Source of the DNA: DATKSS01 sp035533335
Lineage (GTDB): Bacteria > Chloroflexota > Dormibacteria > Dormibacterales > Dormibacteraceae
DNA length: 36,496 nucleotides
NCBI GenBank assembly: GCA_035533335.1
Contig: DATLUC010000056.1
Location: 1 to 36,496 of the forward strand
Direction of reading: 5' to 3'
Shown here piece after piece: positions 24,577 through 32,570 of the stretch (positions within the stretch are counted from its first letter, which is position 1; each line of letters opens with the position of its first letter). The notes below the pieces were generated by a model. The model was not told the origin of the DNA, searched no databases, and worked only from the letters and a program-made list of their open reading frames with translations. The translations under genes and the position numbers were made by a program.

Positions 24577-25487
24577 CTCCCGACCTGTCGGTTGCCATCG
24601 GGGGCCTGGCGCTGCGCGGACCGGTCATGGCCGCTTCGGGAACTTTCGGATACGGCACCGAGGTGCCGCTGCTTGACCGCCGCGCACTGGGGGCCATGGT
24701 CTCGAAGGGCATCTTCCTGCGGCCGCGCGCCGGCACTCCTCCGCCGCGCATTGCCGAGACGCCCAGCGGCATGCTCAACGCCATCGGCCTGCAGGGACCC
24801 GGCGTCGAGGCGCTGATCCGCGACTACGCGCCGCGATGGGCGGAATGGGATTTTCCCGTGCTGGTCAACATCAATGGAGAGTCGGCGTCCGAGTACGGCG
24901 AGCTCGCCGCTCGGCTCGACGGCGTGCCAGGTGTCGCCGGGTTCGAGATCAACATCTCGTGCCCCAACGTCGAGCAGGGAGGGCTCTATTTCGGCAACGA
25001 CCCTCGCGCCGCGGCGGCGGTGACGGAAGCAGTGCGCAAGCGCACGAGCCTGCCGGTCTGGGTGAAGCTCACGCCGATGGTCAGCGACATCGGCGTCATC
25101 GCCCGAGCGGTGGAGGCCGCCGGCGCCGACGCGCTCTGCGCCATCAACACGTTCGTCGGCATGTCGATTGACCTGAACGCCTACCGACCGCGGCTGAGCT
25201 TCCGCACCGGTGGCCTCTCAGGCCCGGCGATTCGCCCTCTCGCGGTGCACCTGGCGCACCAGGCGGCGCGGGCGGTGCGGATCCCCGTGATCGGCATCGG
25301 CGGCATTGCGCGGCCCGAAGACGCGTTGGAGTTCCTGGTCGCGGGCTGCACGGCCGTACAGGTCGGCACCGCGACCTTCGTCGATCCGCGAGCGATCGCC
25401 GAGGTCCACGACGGCATTGGCGCGTTCCTCGCGGCCCGAGGTTTCGAGTCGCTGGCAGACCTGCCGCGATACCTGCCTCGCGACTGA
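24573..25487 (+). CDS. pyrD: Dihydroorotate dehydrogenase, class 1B catalytic subunit
   Basis: PyrD oxidises dihydroorotate to orotate using FMN. The 304-residue protein has the active-site cysteine C130 in EINISCPNVEQGG, typical of soluble class 1 enzymes. It also has VKLTPMVSDI and the FMN-phosphate loop region PVIGIGGI with GCTAVQVGTATF. The ATG at 24573 overlaps the pyrK stop, and part of the longer open frame upstream is a pyrK shadow. It is the last gene of the pyr operon. pyrC, pyrE and pyrF are not present in this window. Confidence 0.96.
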   Translation: MTPDLSVAIGGLALRGPVMAASGTFGYGTEVPLLDRRALGAMVSKGIFLRPRAGTPPPRIAETPSGMLNAIGLQGPGVEALIRDYAPRWAEWDFPVLVNINGESASEYGELAARLDGVPGVAGFEINISCPNVEQGGLYFGNDPRAAAAVTEAVRKRTSLPVWVKLTPMVSDIGVIARAVEAAGADALCAINTFVGMSIDLNAYRPRLSFRTGGLSGPAIRPLAVHLAHQAARAVRIPVIGIGGIARPEDALEFLVAGCTAVQVGTATFVDPRAIAEVHDGIGAFLAARGFESLADLPRYLPRD

Positions 25488-25522
25488 GGACAGAGCAGGG
25501 CAAGCGAGGTTGCGCCCCAGCG

Positions 25523-26830
25523 TCAGGTGCGGGCGCTGCGCGGGCCGGTGCCGGGACTCGCGATGGCCGTGGTGGAGGCAGGGCTCGCGTAGGAGAAGAC
25601 CTCCGGCCTCGACACCCTGATACCGACGATCACCGCGCCGGCGATCACGGCGCCGAGGGCCATCGCCCATGGCGCGCCGAACAGCGTGGCCAGGCCGCCC
25701 GCCTGGGTGCTCCCGATGGGGCCGACGCCGATCAGCGCCTGCGCGTAGATCGCCATCACGCGGCCGCGGAGGTGGTCGGGCGTGATGGTCTGGATGCGAT
25801 TGTTGGCCGTCGCGACGAACGAGATCTGGCAGTAGCCCGCGACGAAGAGGGTCAGGAGCGACATGGTGAAGACTCGGGAGAAGGCGAAGACGAGCAGCGC
25901 CGCAACCCAGATCATCGCCATCCAGAACTGGCGGGGCGGATCTGAGCCCAGGCCGGGGACGAACGCCAGGGTGAGCGCTCCCACCAGGGCGCCGAGGCCC
26001 ATCGACCCGATGAGAAAGCCGAAGCCCTGCGCGCCGACGTGCAGCACCTGGTCGGCGAACAGCGGGATGAGGGTCAGGCGATTCATGGCGAAAAGCGAGA
26101 ACACCGCGACCGCGACCAGGAGCATCCCGACAACCGGCTCGCTGCGCGCGTACCTGGCGCCCTGCACCAGCCGAGCCAGCCAGGCCTCGCCGTGGTGGTC
26201 CTGCACGACCACCGGGAGATTGCGCATCAACAGCAGCGCCGCGATGGCCGCGAGGTAGCTGAGCGAGTTGGCCAGGAAGCAGATCGGTAGGCCGACGGCG
26301 GCGATCAGCACGCCGGCCACCGCAGGCCCGACCACTGCCGCGCCGTTGAACACTGACGAGTTGAGCGCGATGGCGTTCATCAGGTCCTGCTTGCCGACCA
26401 TCTCGATGAGGAACGCCTGGCGTGAAGGGACATCGAAAAGGTTGATGGTCCCTGTCGCGAACGCCGCGACCACGATCATCCAGTACTGCGTGTGCCCGCT
26501 CGCGCTGAGCGCGAACAGGACGAAGGAAGGCACCATGAACAGCGACTGCGTCACCAGCAGCACGTTGCGCTTGCGATAACGGTCCGCCACCACTCCGCCC
26601 AGCGGGCTGCCGATGAGCACGGGCATGAACTGTGCCGCGAGTACGAGGCCGACGAGAAGGCCGTTGTGCGTGAGCTGCAGCGCGAGCCATGGCATCGCCA
26701 CGCTCTGCATCCACGTGCCGACCGTCGAGATGATCTGGCCGGTCAGGAAGAGCCGGTAGTTCCTGTGGCGCAGAGCTCCCAAAACGCGAGCCGGTGCAGG
26801 TTGTTGCACGACTGCCACTAGTGGGATCAT
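25523..26830 (-). CDS. MFS transporter (EntS/DHA3-like)
   Basis: This 435-residue membrane protein with about 12 predicted helices is of the MFS_3 type. The N-terminal signature is LGALRHRNYRLFLTGQIIS, the motif A equivalent is GGVVADRYRKRNVLL, and SRQAFLIEMV and PDHLRGRVMAIYAQALIG are also typical. Members export siderophores, macrolides or other small molecules, and the substrate here is unknown. The chosen ATG at 26830 is only six bases from the divergent start at 26837. Downstream GTG or TTG codons may be the true start, which would leave room for a promoter. The C-terminal tail is Ser/Thr/Pro-rich. Confidence 0.9.
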   Translation of the reverse strand: MIPLVAVVQQPAPARVLGALRHRNYRLFLTGQIISTVGTWMQSVAMPWLALQLTHNGLLVGLVLAAQFMPVLIGSPLGGVVADRYRKRNVLLVTQSLFMVPSFVLFALSASGHTQYWMIVVAAFATGTINLFDVPSRQAFLIEMVGKQDLMNAIALNSSVFNGAAVVGPAVAGVLIAAVGLPICFLANSLSYLAAIAALLLMRNLPVVVQDHHGEAWLARLVQGARYARSEPVVGMLLVAVAVFSLFAMNRLTLIPLFADQVLHVGAQGFGFLIGSMGLGALVGALTLAFVPGLGSDPPRQFWMAMIWVAALLVFAFSRVFTMSLLTLFVAGYCQISFVATANNRIQTITPDHLRGRVMAIYAQALIGVGPIGSTQAGGLATLFGAPWAMALGAVIAGAVIVGIRVSRPEVFSYASPASTTAIASPGTGPRSART

Positions 26831-26836
26831 CGCAGG

Positions 26837-27301
26837 GTGAGCAAGGTCCGCGAAGCGGTCGAGATCGAGGCTCCCGCGGCGCGCGTTTGGGCGGTGGTGC
26901 AGGAGGACGCCGAGAACGCGCCGAGGTGGTCGTCAAACCTCGCCAAGGTGGAGCAGCTGGACGCCGGTCCCCCCGGCAAGGGCACCCGTTATCGCTACCA
27001 CCTCAACCTGCCGGCCGGTTACAAGGCGGAGCTGGAGGTCGAGCAGACCTCATACGTCAAGCCGAAGCACTGCAACGGCAAGTTTGTGAAGGGCCCGCTC
27101 AAGGGCATCTGGTCGTACACGTACACCGAGCACAAGGACGGAACCACCAGGCTCGTTTACGAGATGGACTACGAGCTGGGCGGCCTGCTCCGGTTCGCGG
27201 GAGGCGTGCTCGCCCGCCAGTACGCCGAGGGCATCCGGCAGAACATGGACGCGCTGAAGAAGTACGTGGAGTCGGGCAAGGGACCGAAGGCGACGCGCTG
27301 A
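26837..27301 (+). CDS. SRPBCC/START-like (polyketide cyclase-type) protein
   Basis: This 154-residue protein has a helix-grip fold pattern. The N-terminal strand VREAVEIEAPAARVWAVV is followed by a DAENAPRW turn, central strands (KGTRYRYHLNLPAGYKAELE) and a long C-terminal helix (QYAEGIRQNMDALKKYVE). The family binds hydrophobic ligands and includes cyclases and lipid carriers, but no specific function is recognisable. It starts with GTG six bases after a GATCAT that could be the -10 of a leaderless mRNA. The gene is followed after one base by a hypothetical gene, so the two probably form an operon. Confidence 0.85.
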   Translation: MSKVREAVEIEAPAARVWAVVQEDAENAPRWSSNLAKVEQLDAGPPGKGTRYRYHLNLPAGYKAELEVEQTSYVKPKHCNGKFVKGPLKGIWSYTYTEHKDGTTRLVYEMDYELGGLLRFAGGVLARQYAEGIRQNMDALKKYVESGKGPKATR

Positions 27302-27302
27302 A

Positions 27303-27824
27303 GTGCTCGCGTACGTCTTCTTTCATCGCCCGGCGCCACCGGCCGGAGCGATGCCGTACGAAGCTGCCCTGCGCGCTTTCCATGCGTCGCTGGCCGCGGC
27401 GCGCCCACAGGGATTTGGCGGCTCGTGCTCTTATCGAATCGGAGGAGGCTACGCGGACTGGTACCTGGTCGACGACTCGGCGGCACTCGACCGGCTGAAC
27501 GAGGCGTCGGTCGGAAATCGAGCTCGCGCGAGCCACGACATGGTGGCGCACATATCGTCCGAAGGGGCTGGCAAGCTGCTGACTCTGGTCTCGGGCGAGC
27601 CGCGCAGCGAATCCGGGTTCGAGACGAGGTTTTCGAAACCCCGGGGGATGACTTACCGAGAGCTGTACGAGCGCCTCAACAGCCTGACCGCAAGGCCGGA
27701 TGTGACACTGTGGCGCCGGATGATGGTGCTCGGCCCTCCACCGGAGTTCTGCCTGGCGAGCCGTTCCGAGCTCGAGCTACCTATCGAGATGAGTCCTGAA
27801 ACGCTCTCTCGCGAGGTCCTCTGA
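27303..27824 (+). CDS. Hypothetical protein
   Basis: This 173-residue protein, started by GTG one base after the START-like gene, matches no family I recognise. It opens MLAYVFFHRPAPPAGAMPYE, which suggests a compact domain with an early beta strand. It contains CSYRIGGGYADWYLVDD and a late LWRRMMVLGPPPEFCLASR. No signal peptide or membrane segment is seen. Co-transcription with the START-like gene is likely from spacing. It ends five bases before the convergent gene at 27829. Confidence 0.78.
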   Translation: MLAYVFFHRPAPPAGAMPYEAALRAFHASLAAARPQGFGGSCSYRIGGGYADWYLVDDSAALDRLNEASVGNRARASHDMVAHISSEGAGKLLTLVSGEPRSESGFETRFSKPRGMTYRELYERLNSLTARPDVTLWRRMMVLGPPPEFCLASRSELELPIEMSPETLSREVL

Positions 27825-27828
27825 GAAC

Positions 27829-28290
27829 CTAGGGCCGCTTGAACGGCAGCAGCTCGAGCTGCTCGAAGCGGTCCTGCACCGCGACACGGAGCTCGTTGGC
27901 CAGCGCCTTCAAATGTTCCTGCTCATTGAGCTCTTCGATGTTGACCACGCGTAGCTTTCGCAGCGTTGTCTGCAGGGCGTAGAGACCGGCCGGCTCGTTG
28001 CCCGCCATCCGCGCGGCGGCATTCCGCAGCTCGCGGGAAAGGTCCTCATGTCCGTGGGTTCGCATCCAACCGGCAAGTCGCGCGACAGCGACAAGCACGC
28101 GCTGGGTTTTGGGGTTGAGGCCCGGTGGCAGGATCTCGCGGCGCTGGGACTGGAACACCGACGGCACCTTGGTCGGGAGGGCCACCGATCGAACCCTGCG
28201 CATCACGACTCGCAGATTGGGGCCGATCATCACCAGGATGCCGGCCAATACGAGCAGGCCGACCATTACAGCGACCAGGGCTTCGAGCAC
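27829..28290 (-). CDS. Hypothetical single-pass membrane protein
   Basis: This 153-residue protein has one N-terminal hydrophobic helix (about residues 3-25, LVAVMVGLLVLAGILVMIG), then a basic stretch (RVVMRRVRSV) and a helical cytoplasmic domain (RVLVAVARLAGWMRTHGH, LYALQTTLRKLRVVNIEELN). The positive-inside rule favours an N-out, C-in orientation. The GTG start has AGGA five bases upstream. The function is unknown. Confidence 0.75.
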   Translation of the reverse strand: MLEALVAVMVGLLVLAGILVMIGPNLRVVMRRVRSVALPTKVPSVFQSQRREILPPGLNPKTQRVLVAVARLAGWMRTHGHEDLSRELRNAAARMAGNEPAGLYALQTTLRKLRVVNIEELNEQEHLKALANELRVAVQDRFEQLELLPFKRP

Positions 28291-28347
28291 TTTTTCCTAG
28301 GGTACGCTTTGACGGCGTCGAAATCGTCATTAAGGGGGATTGGCAGC

Positions 28348-29115
28348 TTGGCCACGAACAAGGGCGCGCCGGTGGCCGTCATCACGGGCGCATCGTCAGG
28401 GATCGGCGCCGCCACGGCGGTCGCCCTGGGGCGCCACGGATACCGGATCGTCGTCGGAGCCCGCCGCCTGGATCGGCTACAAAGGGTCGCCGGAGAGGAG
28501 GGCGTCGCGCTGGCGCTGGACGTCACTGAACCGCAGAGCGTGGCCACCTTCGTCAGCGCAGTGGCGAAGCGATTCGGTCGGATCGACGTGCTCGTCAACA
28601 ACGCCGGTGGAGCCCTGGGCCTGAATCCCATCGCCCAGGCCGTCGACGAAGAGTGGATCGGCATGTGGAAGGTCAACGTGCTGGGCCTGATGTTCATGAC
28701 GCGCGCGTGCTTGCCGTTGCTCCGCAAGTCGCGCCACGGCCACATCGTCAACATCGGCTCGATCGCCGGCTTCGAGACATACGTCGGCGGCGGAGGCTAC
28801 ACGGCGGTCAAGCATGCTGTGCGCGCGATGTCGCGGACGCTTCGCCTGGAGCTCAACGGGGAGCCGATCCGGGTCACTGAGGTGGCGCCAGGCCTGGTGG
28901 AGACGGAGTTCAGCCTGGTCCGGTTCCATGGGGACCGCAAAGCGGCGAAGTCCGTGTACGAAGGGCTGAAGCCGCTCACTGCCGAGGACGTTGCGGAGTG
29001 CGTGATGTTCGCCGTCACCCGTCCTGCGCACGTGGACATCGACGAGATCGTGGTCCGGCCGGTCGCCCAGGCGACGACCTGGAAGGTCGCCCGCAAGACG
29101 AGAGGAAAGTCCTAG
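28348..29115 (+). CDS. Short-chain dehydrogenase/reductase
   Basis: This 255-residue classical SDR has the Rossmann nucleotide motif VITGASSGIGAATAVALG near the N-terminus. It also has the NNAG motif (VLVNNAGGALGL), a serine in NIGSIAG and the YxxxK catalytic pair in GGYTAVKHA. R after the glycine motif (VVGARRLDRL) hints at NADP(H) preference. I chose TTG 28348 because AAGGGGG (28332-28338) lies nine bases upstream and the family motif begins ten codons later. The longer open frame upstream lacks SDR similarity. The substrate is unknown; the closest-looking group is the YdfG-like serine/3-hydroxy acid dehydrogenases. Confidence 0.92.
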   Translation: MATNKGAPVAVITGASSGIGAATAVALGRHGYRIVVGARRLDRLQRVAGEEGVALALDVTEPQSVATFVSAVAKRFGRIDVLVNNAGGALGLNPIAQAVDEEWIGMWKVNVLGLMFMTRACLPLLRKSRHGHIVNIGSIAGFETYVGGGGYTAVKHAVRAMSRTLRLELNGEPIRVTEVAPGLVETEFSLVRFHGDRKAAKSVYEGLKPLTAEDVAECVMFAVTRPAHVDIDEIVVRPVAQATTWKVARKTRGKS

Positions 29116-29164
29116 GGGTTTCCGCTCAGATCAGGCCGGCCGCACGGGCCTCGGCTTTCGTCAT

Positions 29165-29311
29165 TCAACAACCGGGATCCCCGTAGTGGCCGCAGCATCC
29201 GGTCTTGTTGGCGGGATTGCGCCGAGCCAGGTTGCCAGTCACCATGCGAATCCGCTCGAGCGGCCCGTGGTTGCCCGCAGTCAGGTTGCGAAGAAATTGG
29301 AAGATCGGCAT
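29165..29311 (-). CDS. Small protein with C-terminal CCGHYGDPGC motif (48 aa)
   Basis: A 48-codon frame on the minus strand starts at ATG 29311. It encodes MPIFQFLRNLTAGNHGPLER, a short helical stretch (IRMVTGNLARRNPANKTG) and the ending CCGHYGDPGC. The last ten residues contain three cysteines and one histidine, a plausible metal site or modification motif. I have the impression of similar tiny proteins in Chloroflexota-like genomes but cannot verify it here. It lies 15 bases downstream of the lipoprotein gene, in what looks like the same operon as hisA. Confidence 0.65.
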   Translation of the reverse strand: MPIFQFLRNLTAGNHGPLERIRMVTGNLARRNPANKTGCCGHYGDPGC

Positions 29312-29326
29312 CCCTATCCCGTCAAT

Positions 29327-29722
29327 CTACTCGTAGTAGTTGTTCGCGAACTCGATCCAGCCCGGCACGGGGCAGCCGCTCGAGGTTGCGGCGTGGGTGC
29401 AGTGCACGCCGACGTGCGGCCCGGGGTCGATGTAGAGCTGGCCGTGGATGATCACCTGGTCGCCGGAGCGCAACGGCACGGACTGGGCCAGTGTCGTGTT
29501 GTAGTCGATCTCCAGGGTTTCGCCCGTCGGGGCTTTGACCTCGAAGCGCTCGTGGCCTCCCGACTCCACCGGGTCGCTGATGACGGTGGCGTCGAAGGTC
29601 ACCTCGGTGCCGCTCGCATCACTGGCGATGGCGCTGTGGAGGCCCTGGTCGTCCGGCACGTCGCGTCCGCCGCAGGCGAACAGCAACAACAACGCCGCCG
29701 CGACCAGGGCGGCCAGCCTCAC
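29327..29722 (-). CDS. Lipoprotein with DUF3465-like OB-fold domain
   Basis: This 131-residue protein starts with GTG overlapping the hisA stop (GTGA). Residues 1-17 form a lipoprotein signal with lipobox LFAC, where C17 would be lipidated, so the protein should sit on the outer face of the membrane. The mature part has strands EVTFDATVISDPVE, HERFEVKAPTGETLEIDYN, GDQVIIHGQLYI and the ending THAATSSGCPVPGWIEF. This resembles the DUF3465 pattern of an OB-like barrel with a conserved late H/GW segment. Its molecular role is unknown. The longer open frame upstream is a hisA shadow. Confidence 0.75.
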   Translation of the reverse strand: MRLAALVAAALLLLFACGGRDVPDDQGLHSAIASDASGTEVTFDATVISDPVESGGHERFEVKAPTGETLEIDYNTTLAQSVPLRSGDQVIIHGQLYIDPGPHVGVHCTHAATSSGCPVPGWIEFANNYYE

Positions 29723-30432
29723 AGCGCGAGCGCCTGCTCTAGCGTGAACCGGTTCTCGTAAAGCGCCTTGCCGAGGATCACTGCTTGCGCTCCCGCGGCC
29801 GTGATCCTGACAATGTCCTCGAGCGAGGAAACACCGCCCGAATACTGCAGCTCCAGGCTTGTCATCCTGCGGACTTTGGCCAGGGTGTCGAGGTCCGGGC
29901 CGGCCATCGTGCCGTCGCGGTCGATGCAGGTGAGGACGACGGAGCCGAGCGGCAGGCGGTCCCACTGTCCGACCAGAGAGCCGATCATCACCGGCTCGGT
30001 CTCGGTCCATCCGCTCACCGCGGGCTGGTTGTAGATAACGTCGAGCGCCGCGATGACGACGCCGGGGTGCTCGCGAGCGCATCGTTCCAGGAGGCGGGGG
30101 TCGCGCACCGCCGCCGTGCCCATCACCACGCCGTGGGCCCCCGCCTGGACCAGTGCGCTGACGCGTTCCGCGCTGCGCACACCGCCCGCGACCTGGAGCT
30201 TGAGCGTGGACCGCCTCAGCATCGTCGCGATCACGCTCGTGTTGTCGCCCGAACCCCTCGCCGCATCGAGATCCACGACGTGCGCGCGCTGAGCGCCGGC
30301 GCCTTCGAAGATTTCCGCCACCTCGAGGGGATCCTCGGCGTAGACCGTAACCTTCTCGTAGTCCCCGCGCAGCAGGCGGACGCACTTGCCCTGGAGGATG
30401 TCGATGGCCGGGACTATCTCAGCGCTGCTCAC
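29719..30432 (-). CDS. hisA: Phosphoribosylformimino-5-aminoimidazole carboxamide ribotide isomerase
   Basis: HisA catalyses the Amadori rearrangement of ProFAR to PRFAR in histidine synthesis. The 237-residue (beta/alpha)8 barrel begins SAEIVPAIDILQGKCVRL with catalytic D11. D131 lies in AALDVIYNQP, and the phosphate-binding loops are VAGGVRS, GVVMGTAAV and QYSGGVSS. No other his gene is adjacent. If the organism lacks trpF it could be the dual-function PriA, which cannot be decided from this sequence alone. The GTG start lies 18 bases after yajQ. Confidence 0.94.
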   Translation of the reverse strand: MSSAEIVPAIDILQGKCVRLLRGDYEKVTVYAEDPLEVAEIFEGAGAQRAHVVDLDAARGSGDNTSVIATMLRRSTLKLQVAGGVRSAERVSALVQAGAHGVVMGTAAVRDPRLLERCAREHPGVVIAALDVIYNQPAVSGWTETEPVMIGSLVGQWDRLPLGSVVLTCIDRDGTMAGPDLDTLAKVRRMTSLELQYSGGVSSLEDIVRITAAGAQAVILGKALYENRFTLEQALAL

Positions 30433-30450
30433 GGCGCGCCCAAGTTCGTT

Positions 30451-30942
30451 CTAGCGATAGTTGGTGAACTGCAGAGGCACCGGGATGTCATCGGCTTCGC
30501 GGAGCGTTTTGATCACGAGCTGAAGCGTGTCCTTGTCCTTGCCCACGACGCGAAGCTGGTCGCCCTGGATTCGGACCTGGACCTTGGGGCTGACGCTCTG
30601 AATGCGCTTGCGAAGATCGCGAGCGATGTCGTCCGTGATCCCGGCGTTCAACTGGACCTCGATCTGCCCTCGGCCCTTGCCGATGGTCTTCGGGTCGCCG
30701 GCCTGGAACAGCTTGGGCGACAGCTGGCGGCGCGCCGCCTTCTCGCGCAAAACCTGGAGAGCGGCGCGGGCGCGCTCTTCGCTGGCCGATTCGATCACGA
30801 TCACATCGCCGCGGTGGTCGTAAGCGGTCTGCGTGTCCTTGAAGTCGAAGCGCGTCGCGACCTCGCGCCTGGCCTGGTCCAGCGAGTTCGTCAGCTCGGC
30901 GGCGTCGAACTCCGAGACGACGTCGAAGGAGGACTCAGCCAC
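30451..30942 (-). CDS. yajQ: YajQ family nucleotide-binding protein
   Basis: This 163-residue protein has the UPF0234/YajQ pattern: SFDVVSEFDAAELTNSLDQA at the N-terminus, RFDFKDTQTAYD, QVQLNAGI-like EVQLNAGITDDIARDLRK and the ending ADDIPVPLQFTNYR. Family members have two ferredoxin-like domains and have been reported to bind nucleic acid or c-di-GMP. The role in this organism is unknown. It starts with GTG eight bases inside the upstream tail-anchored protein gene and is followed by hisA. Confidence 0.95.
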   Translation of the reverse strand: MAESSFDVVSEFDAAELTNSLDQARREVATRFDFKDTQTAYDHRGDVIVIESASEERARAALQVLREKAARRQLSPKLFQAGDPKTIGKGRGQIEVQLNAGITDDIARDLRKRIQSVSPKVQVRIQGDQLRVVGKDKDTLQLVIKTLREADDIPVPLQFTNYR

Positions 30943-31327
30943 TGGCCTGGTTGAGGATCGCGTTCAGCCCTACGACCACGGCTGCGATGGCCAGGGCGAT
31001 GCCGACCACCGACGACACCGCCAGGAGGGCGCCGATCCCCGCCGTGCCCTCGTCCAGGGGCTCGACCGCTGCCCGGTCATACGGGTCCGGCCCGTAGTCG
31101 ACGTCGTACACGCCGTCTTTGCGAGCGCGCAAAACAAGCTCTTCGAGCACCGCCTTGCCGCCAGGGGGCAGGGTCTGCGCTTCGAGCTTTCCAGCCGCCT
31201 CTTTGAGGTTGTCTCGGGCGCGGCCGAGCTCGGCCATCACCATGTCCAGGGTCTGCATGGCGGCGGGGGTAGGGTGCTCTCGCCGCAGGTCGGCGATGAT
31301 CCCGTAAACGCTCACGTCCGGATTCAT
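30935..31327 (-). CDS. Hypothetical tail-anchored protein
   Basis: This 130-residue protein is mostly helical and charged (MAELGRARDNLKEAAGKLEA). It has a single hydrophobic helix at the C-terminus (about residues 97-124, ending VVVGLNAILNQASG), the layout of a tail-anchored membrane protein with its bulk in the cytoplasm. No known family is recognised. It overlaps yajQ by eight bases and heads the yajQ-hisA gene string. Confidence 0.72.
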   Translation of the reverse strand: MNPDVSVYGIIADLRREHPTPAAMQTLDMVMAELGRARDNLKEAAGKLEAQTLPPGGKAVLEELVLRARKDGVYDVDYGPDPYDRAAVEPLDEGTAGIGALLAVSSVVGIALAIAAVVVGLNAILNQASG

Positions 31328-31433
31328 AACAGAAGCAGAGCCCTCGCCGCAGGCGACAGGCCCGACAGCCGCACGGTCAAGGGCCGATCGCGATGAGGTC
31401 GGGCGCCCTGCAAGCGCATAGACTTAGATCGAG

Positions 31434-32399
31434 ATGGGTGTGGAAACGAAGCCGAAGATCGCCGACAAAAAACCTGCTGTGCATCCCAACACGTGGGTCT
31501 TCTACGAGGGAGAGTTCGCCCGCTACAACGACGCGAGGCTGGGCCTCATGACGCACGCCCTCCATTACGGAACGGGTGTGTTCGAGGGCATTCGTGCTTA
31601 CTGGAACCCCAAGCAAGAGCAGCTCTTCCTCCTCGAGCCGGTCGCTCACTACGAGCGGATGAAGCGGTCGGCCAACGTGATGCGCATGAAGCTTCCGTAC
31701 TCGACCGAGGAGCTCGTCAACTTCACGATCGAGCTGCTGCGGCGAAACCAGTTCAAGTCGGACGTGTACGTGAGGCCGCTGCTGTACACCTCGAGCGAGG
31801 AAATCGGTGTGCGCCTGCACAACCTGGAGCACAGCTTTTTCATCTATGCGATCCCGTTCGGAAACTATGTCGAGGTCGAAGCGGGCATCCGTTGCATGGT
31901 CAGCTCCTGGCGCCGCGTCCCCGACCAGGCGCTCCCGGCACGGGCCAAGATCACGGGGTCTTACGCTCAGTCGGCGCTGGCCAAGTCCGAGGCTGTCGAA
32001 AACGGATTCGATGAGGCCATCGTCCTGACCGTCGACGGTTCCGTCTCGGAAGGCTCGGCCGAAAACATATTCATGTACAAGGACGGCGGGTTCGTCACCC
32101 CACCGGTGACGGACGACATCCTCGAAGGCGTGACGCGCAACCTGATGATGAAGATCATCAAGGACGAGCTGGGCCTCCCGATGATCGAAAGGAGCATCGA
32201 CCGGACCGAGCTCTACACGTGCGAGGAACTGTTCCTGTGCGGCACCGGCGCGCAGGTCTCGCCCGTGATCGAGGTTGACCGGCGTCTGATCGGCGACGGC
32301 AAGGTGGGTGAGTTCACCCAGGAACTCCAGAACATCTACTTCGGGGCTGTGCGTGGCGACGTGCAGAAGTACAAGGACTGGAGCGTCCCCGTCTATTAG
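31434..32399 (+). CDS. ilvE: Branched-chain amino acid aminotransferase
   Basis: IlvE transaminates the 2-keto acids of leucine, isoleucine and valine using PLP. The 321-residue class IV aminotransferase has GLMTHALHYGTGVFEGIRAY near the N-terminus. The PLP lysine is K172 (ARAKITGSYAQSALAK). It also has VDGSVSEGSAENIF and FLCGTGAQVSPV. A role as D-amino-acid transaminase is less likely given the motif match. The ATG has no Shine-Dalgarno sequence, but a TAGACT ends nine bases upstream, so translation may be leaderless. Confidence 0.93.
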   Translation: MGVETKPKIADKKPAVHPNTWVFYEGEFARYNDARLGLMTHALHYGTGVFEGIRAYWNPKQEQLFLLEPVAHYERMKRSANVMRMKLPYSTEELVNFTIELLRRNQFKSDVYVRPLLYTSSEEIGVRLHNLEHSFFIYAIPFGNYVEVEAGIRCMVSSWRRVPDQALPARAKITGSYAQSALAKSEAVENGFDEAIVLTVDGSVSEGSAENIFMYKDGGFVTPPVTDDILEGVTRNLMMKIIKDELGLPMIERSIDRTELYTCEELFLCGTGAQVSPVIEVDRRLIGDGKVGEFTQELQNIYFGAVRGDVQKYKDWSVPVY

Positions 32400-32522
32400 C
32401 GCGGAAGGACTGATGTCGCGCGCCAGGCGCGTGACGGGTGGGCCTTACTGATTGCTCCCCCACAGGACCCCTCCTCCTGACAGCCACGCTGGGAGGCGCT
32501 TGGAAGGTGCACGCATGGGGAC

Positions 32523-32541
32523 GGCCGGAATGAATCCGGCC
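32523..32541. terminator. Stable hairpin in the ilvE/glycerate kinase gap
   Basis: GGCCGGA (32523-32529) and TCCGGCC (32535-32541) form a perfect seven-pair stem with loop ATGAA. There is no U-tract, so termination is uncertain; it may instead be a leader structure for the following gene. The rest of the gap (32400-32570) holds only a CGCGCC-A-GGCGCG palindrome at about 32418-32430 and a 12-codon frame (ATG 32413) that I cannot support as a gene. Confidence 0.35.
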
Positions 32542-32570
32542 TACCGGCAACCTCGGCATGATTGCGGGCG

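Noticed and set aside
32413..32451. 12-codon frame after ilvE with GGAAGG upstream
   Set aside because: Too short, no regulatory amino-acid run, and no attenuator-like structure linked to it.
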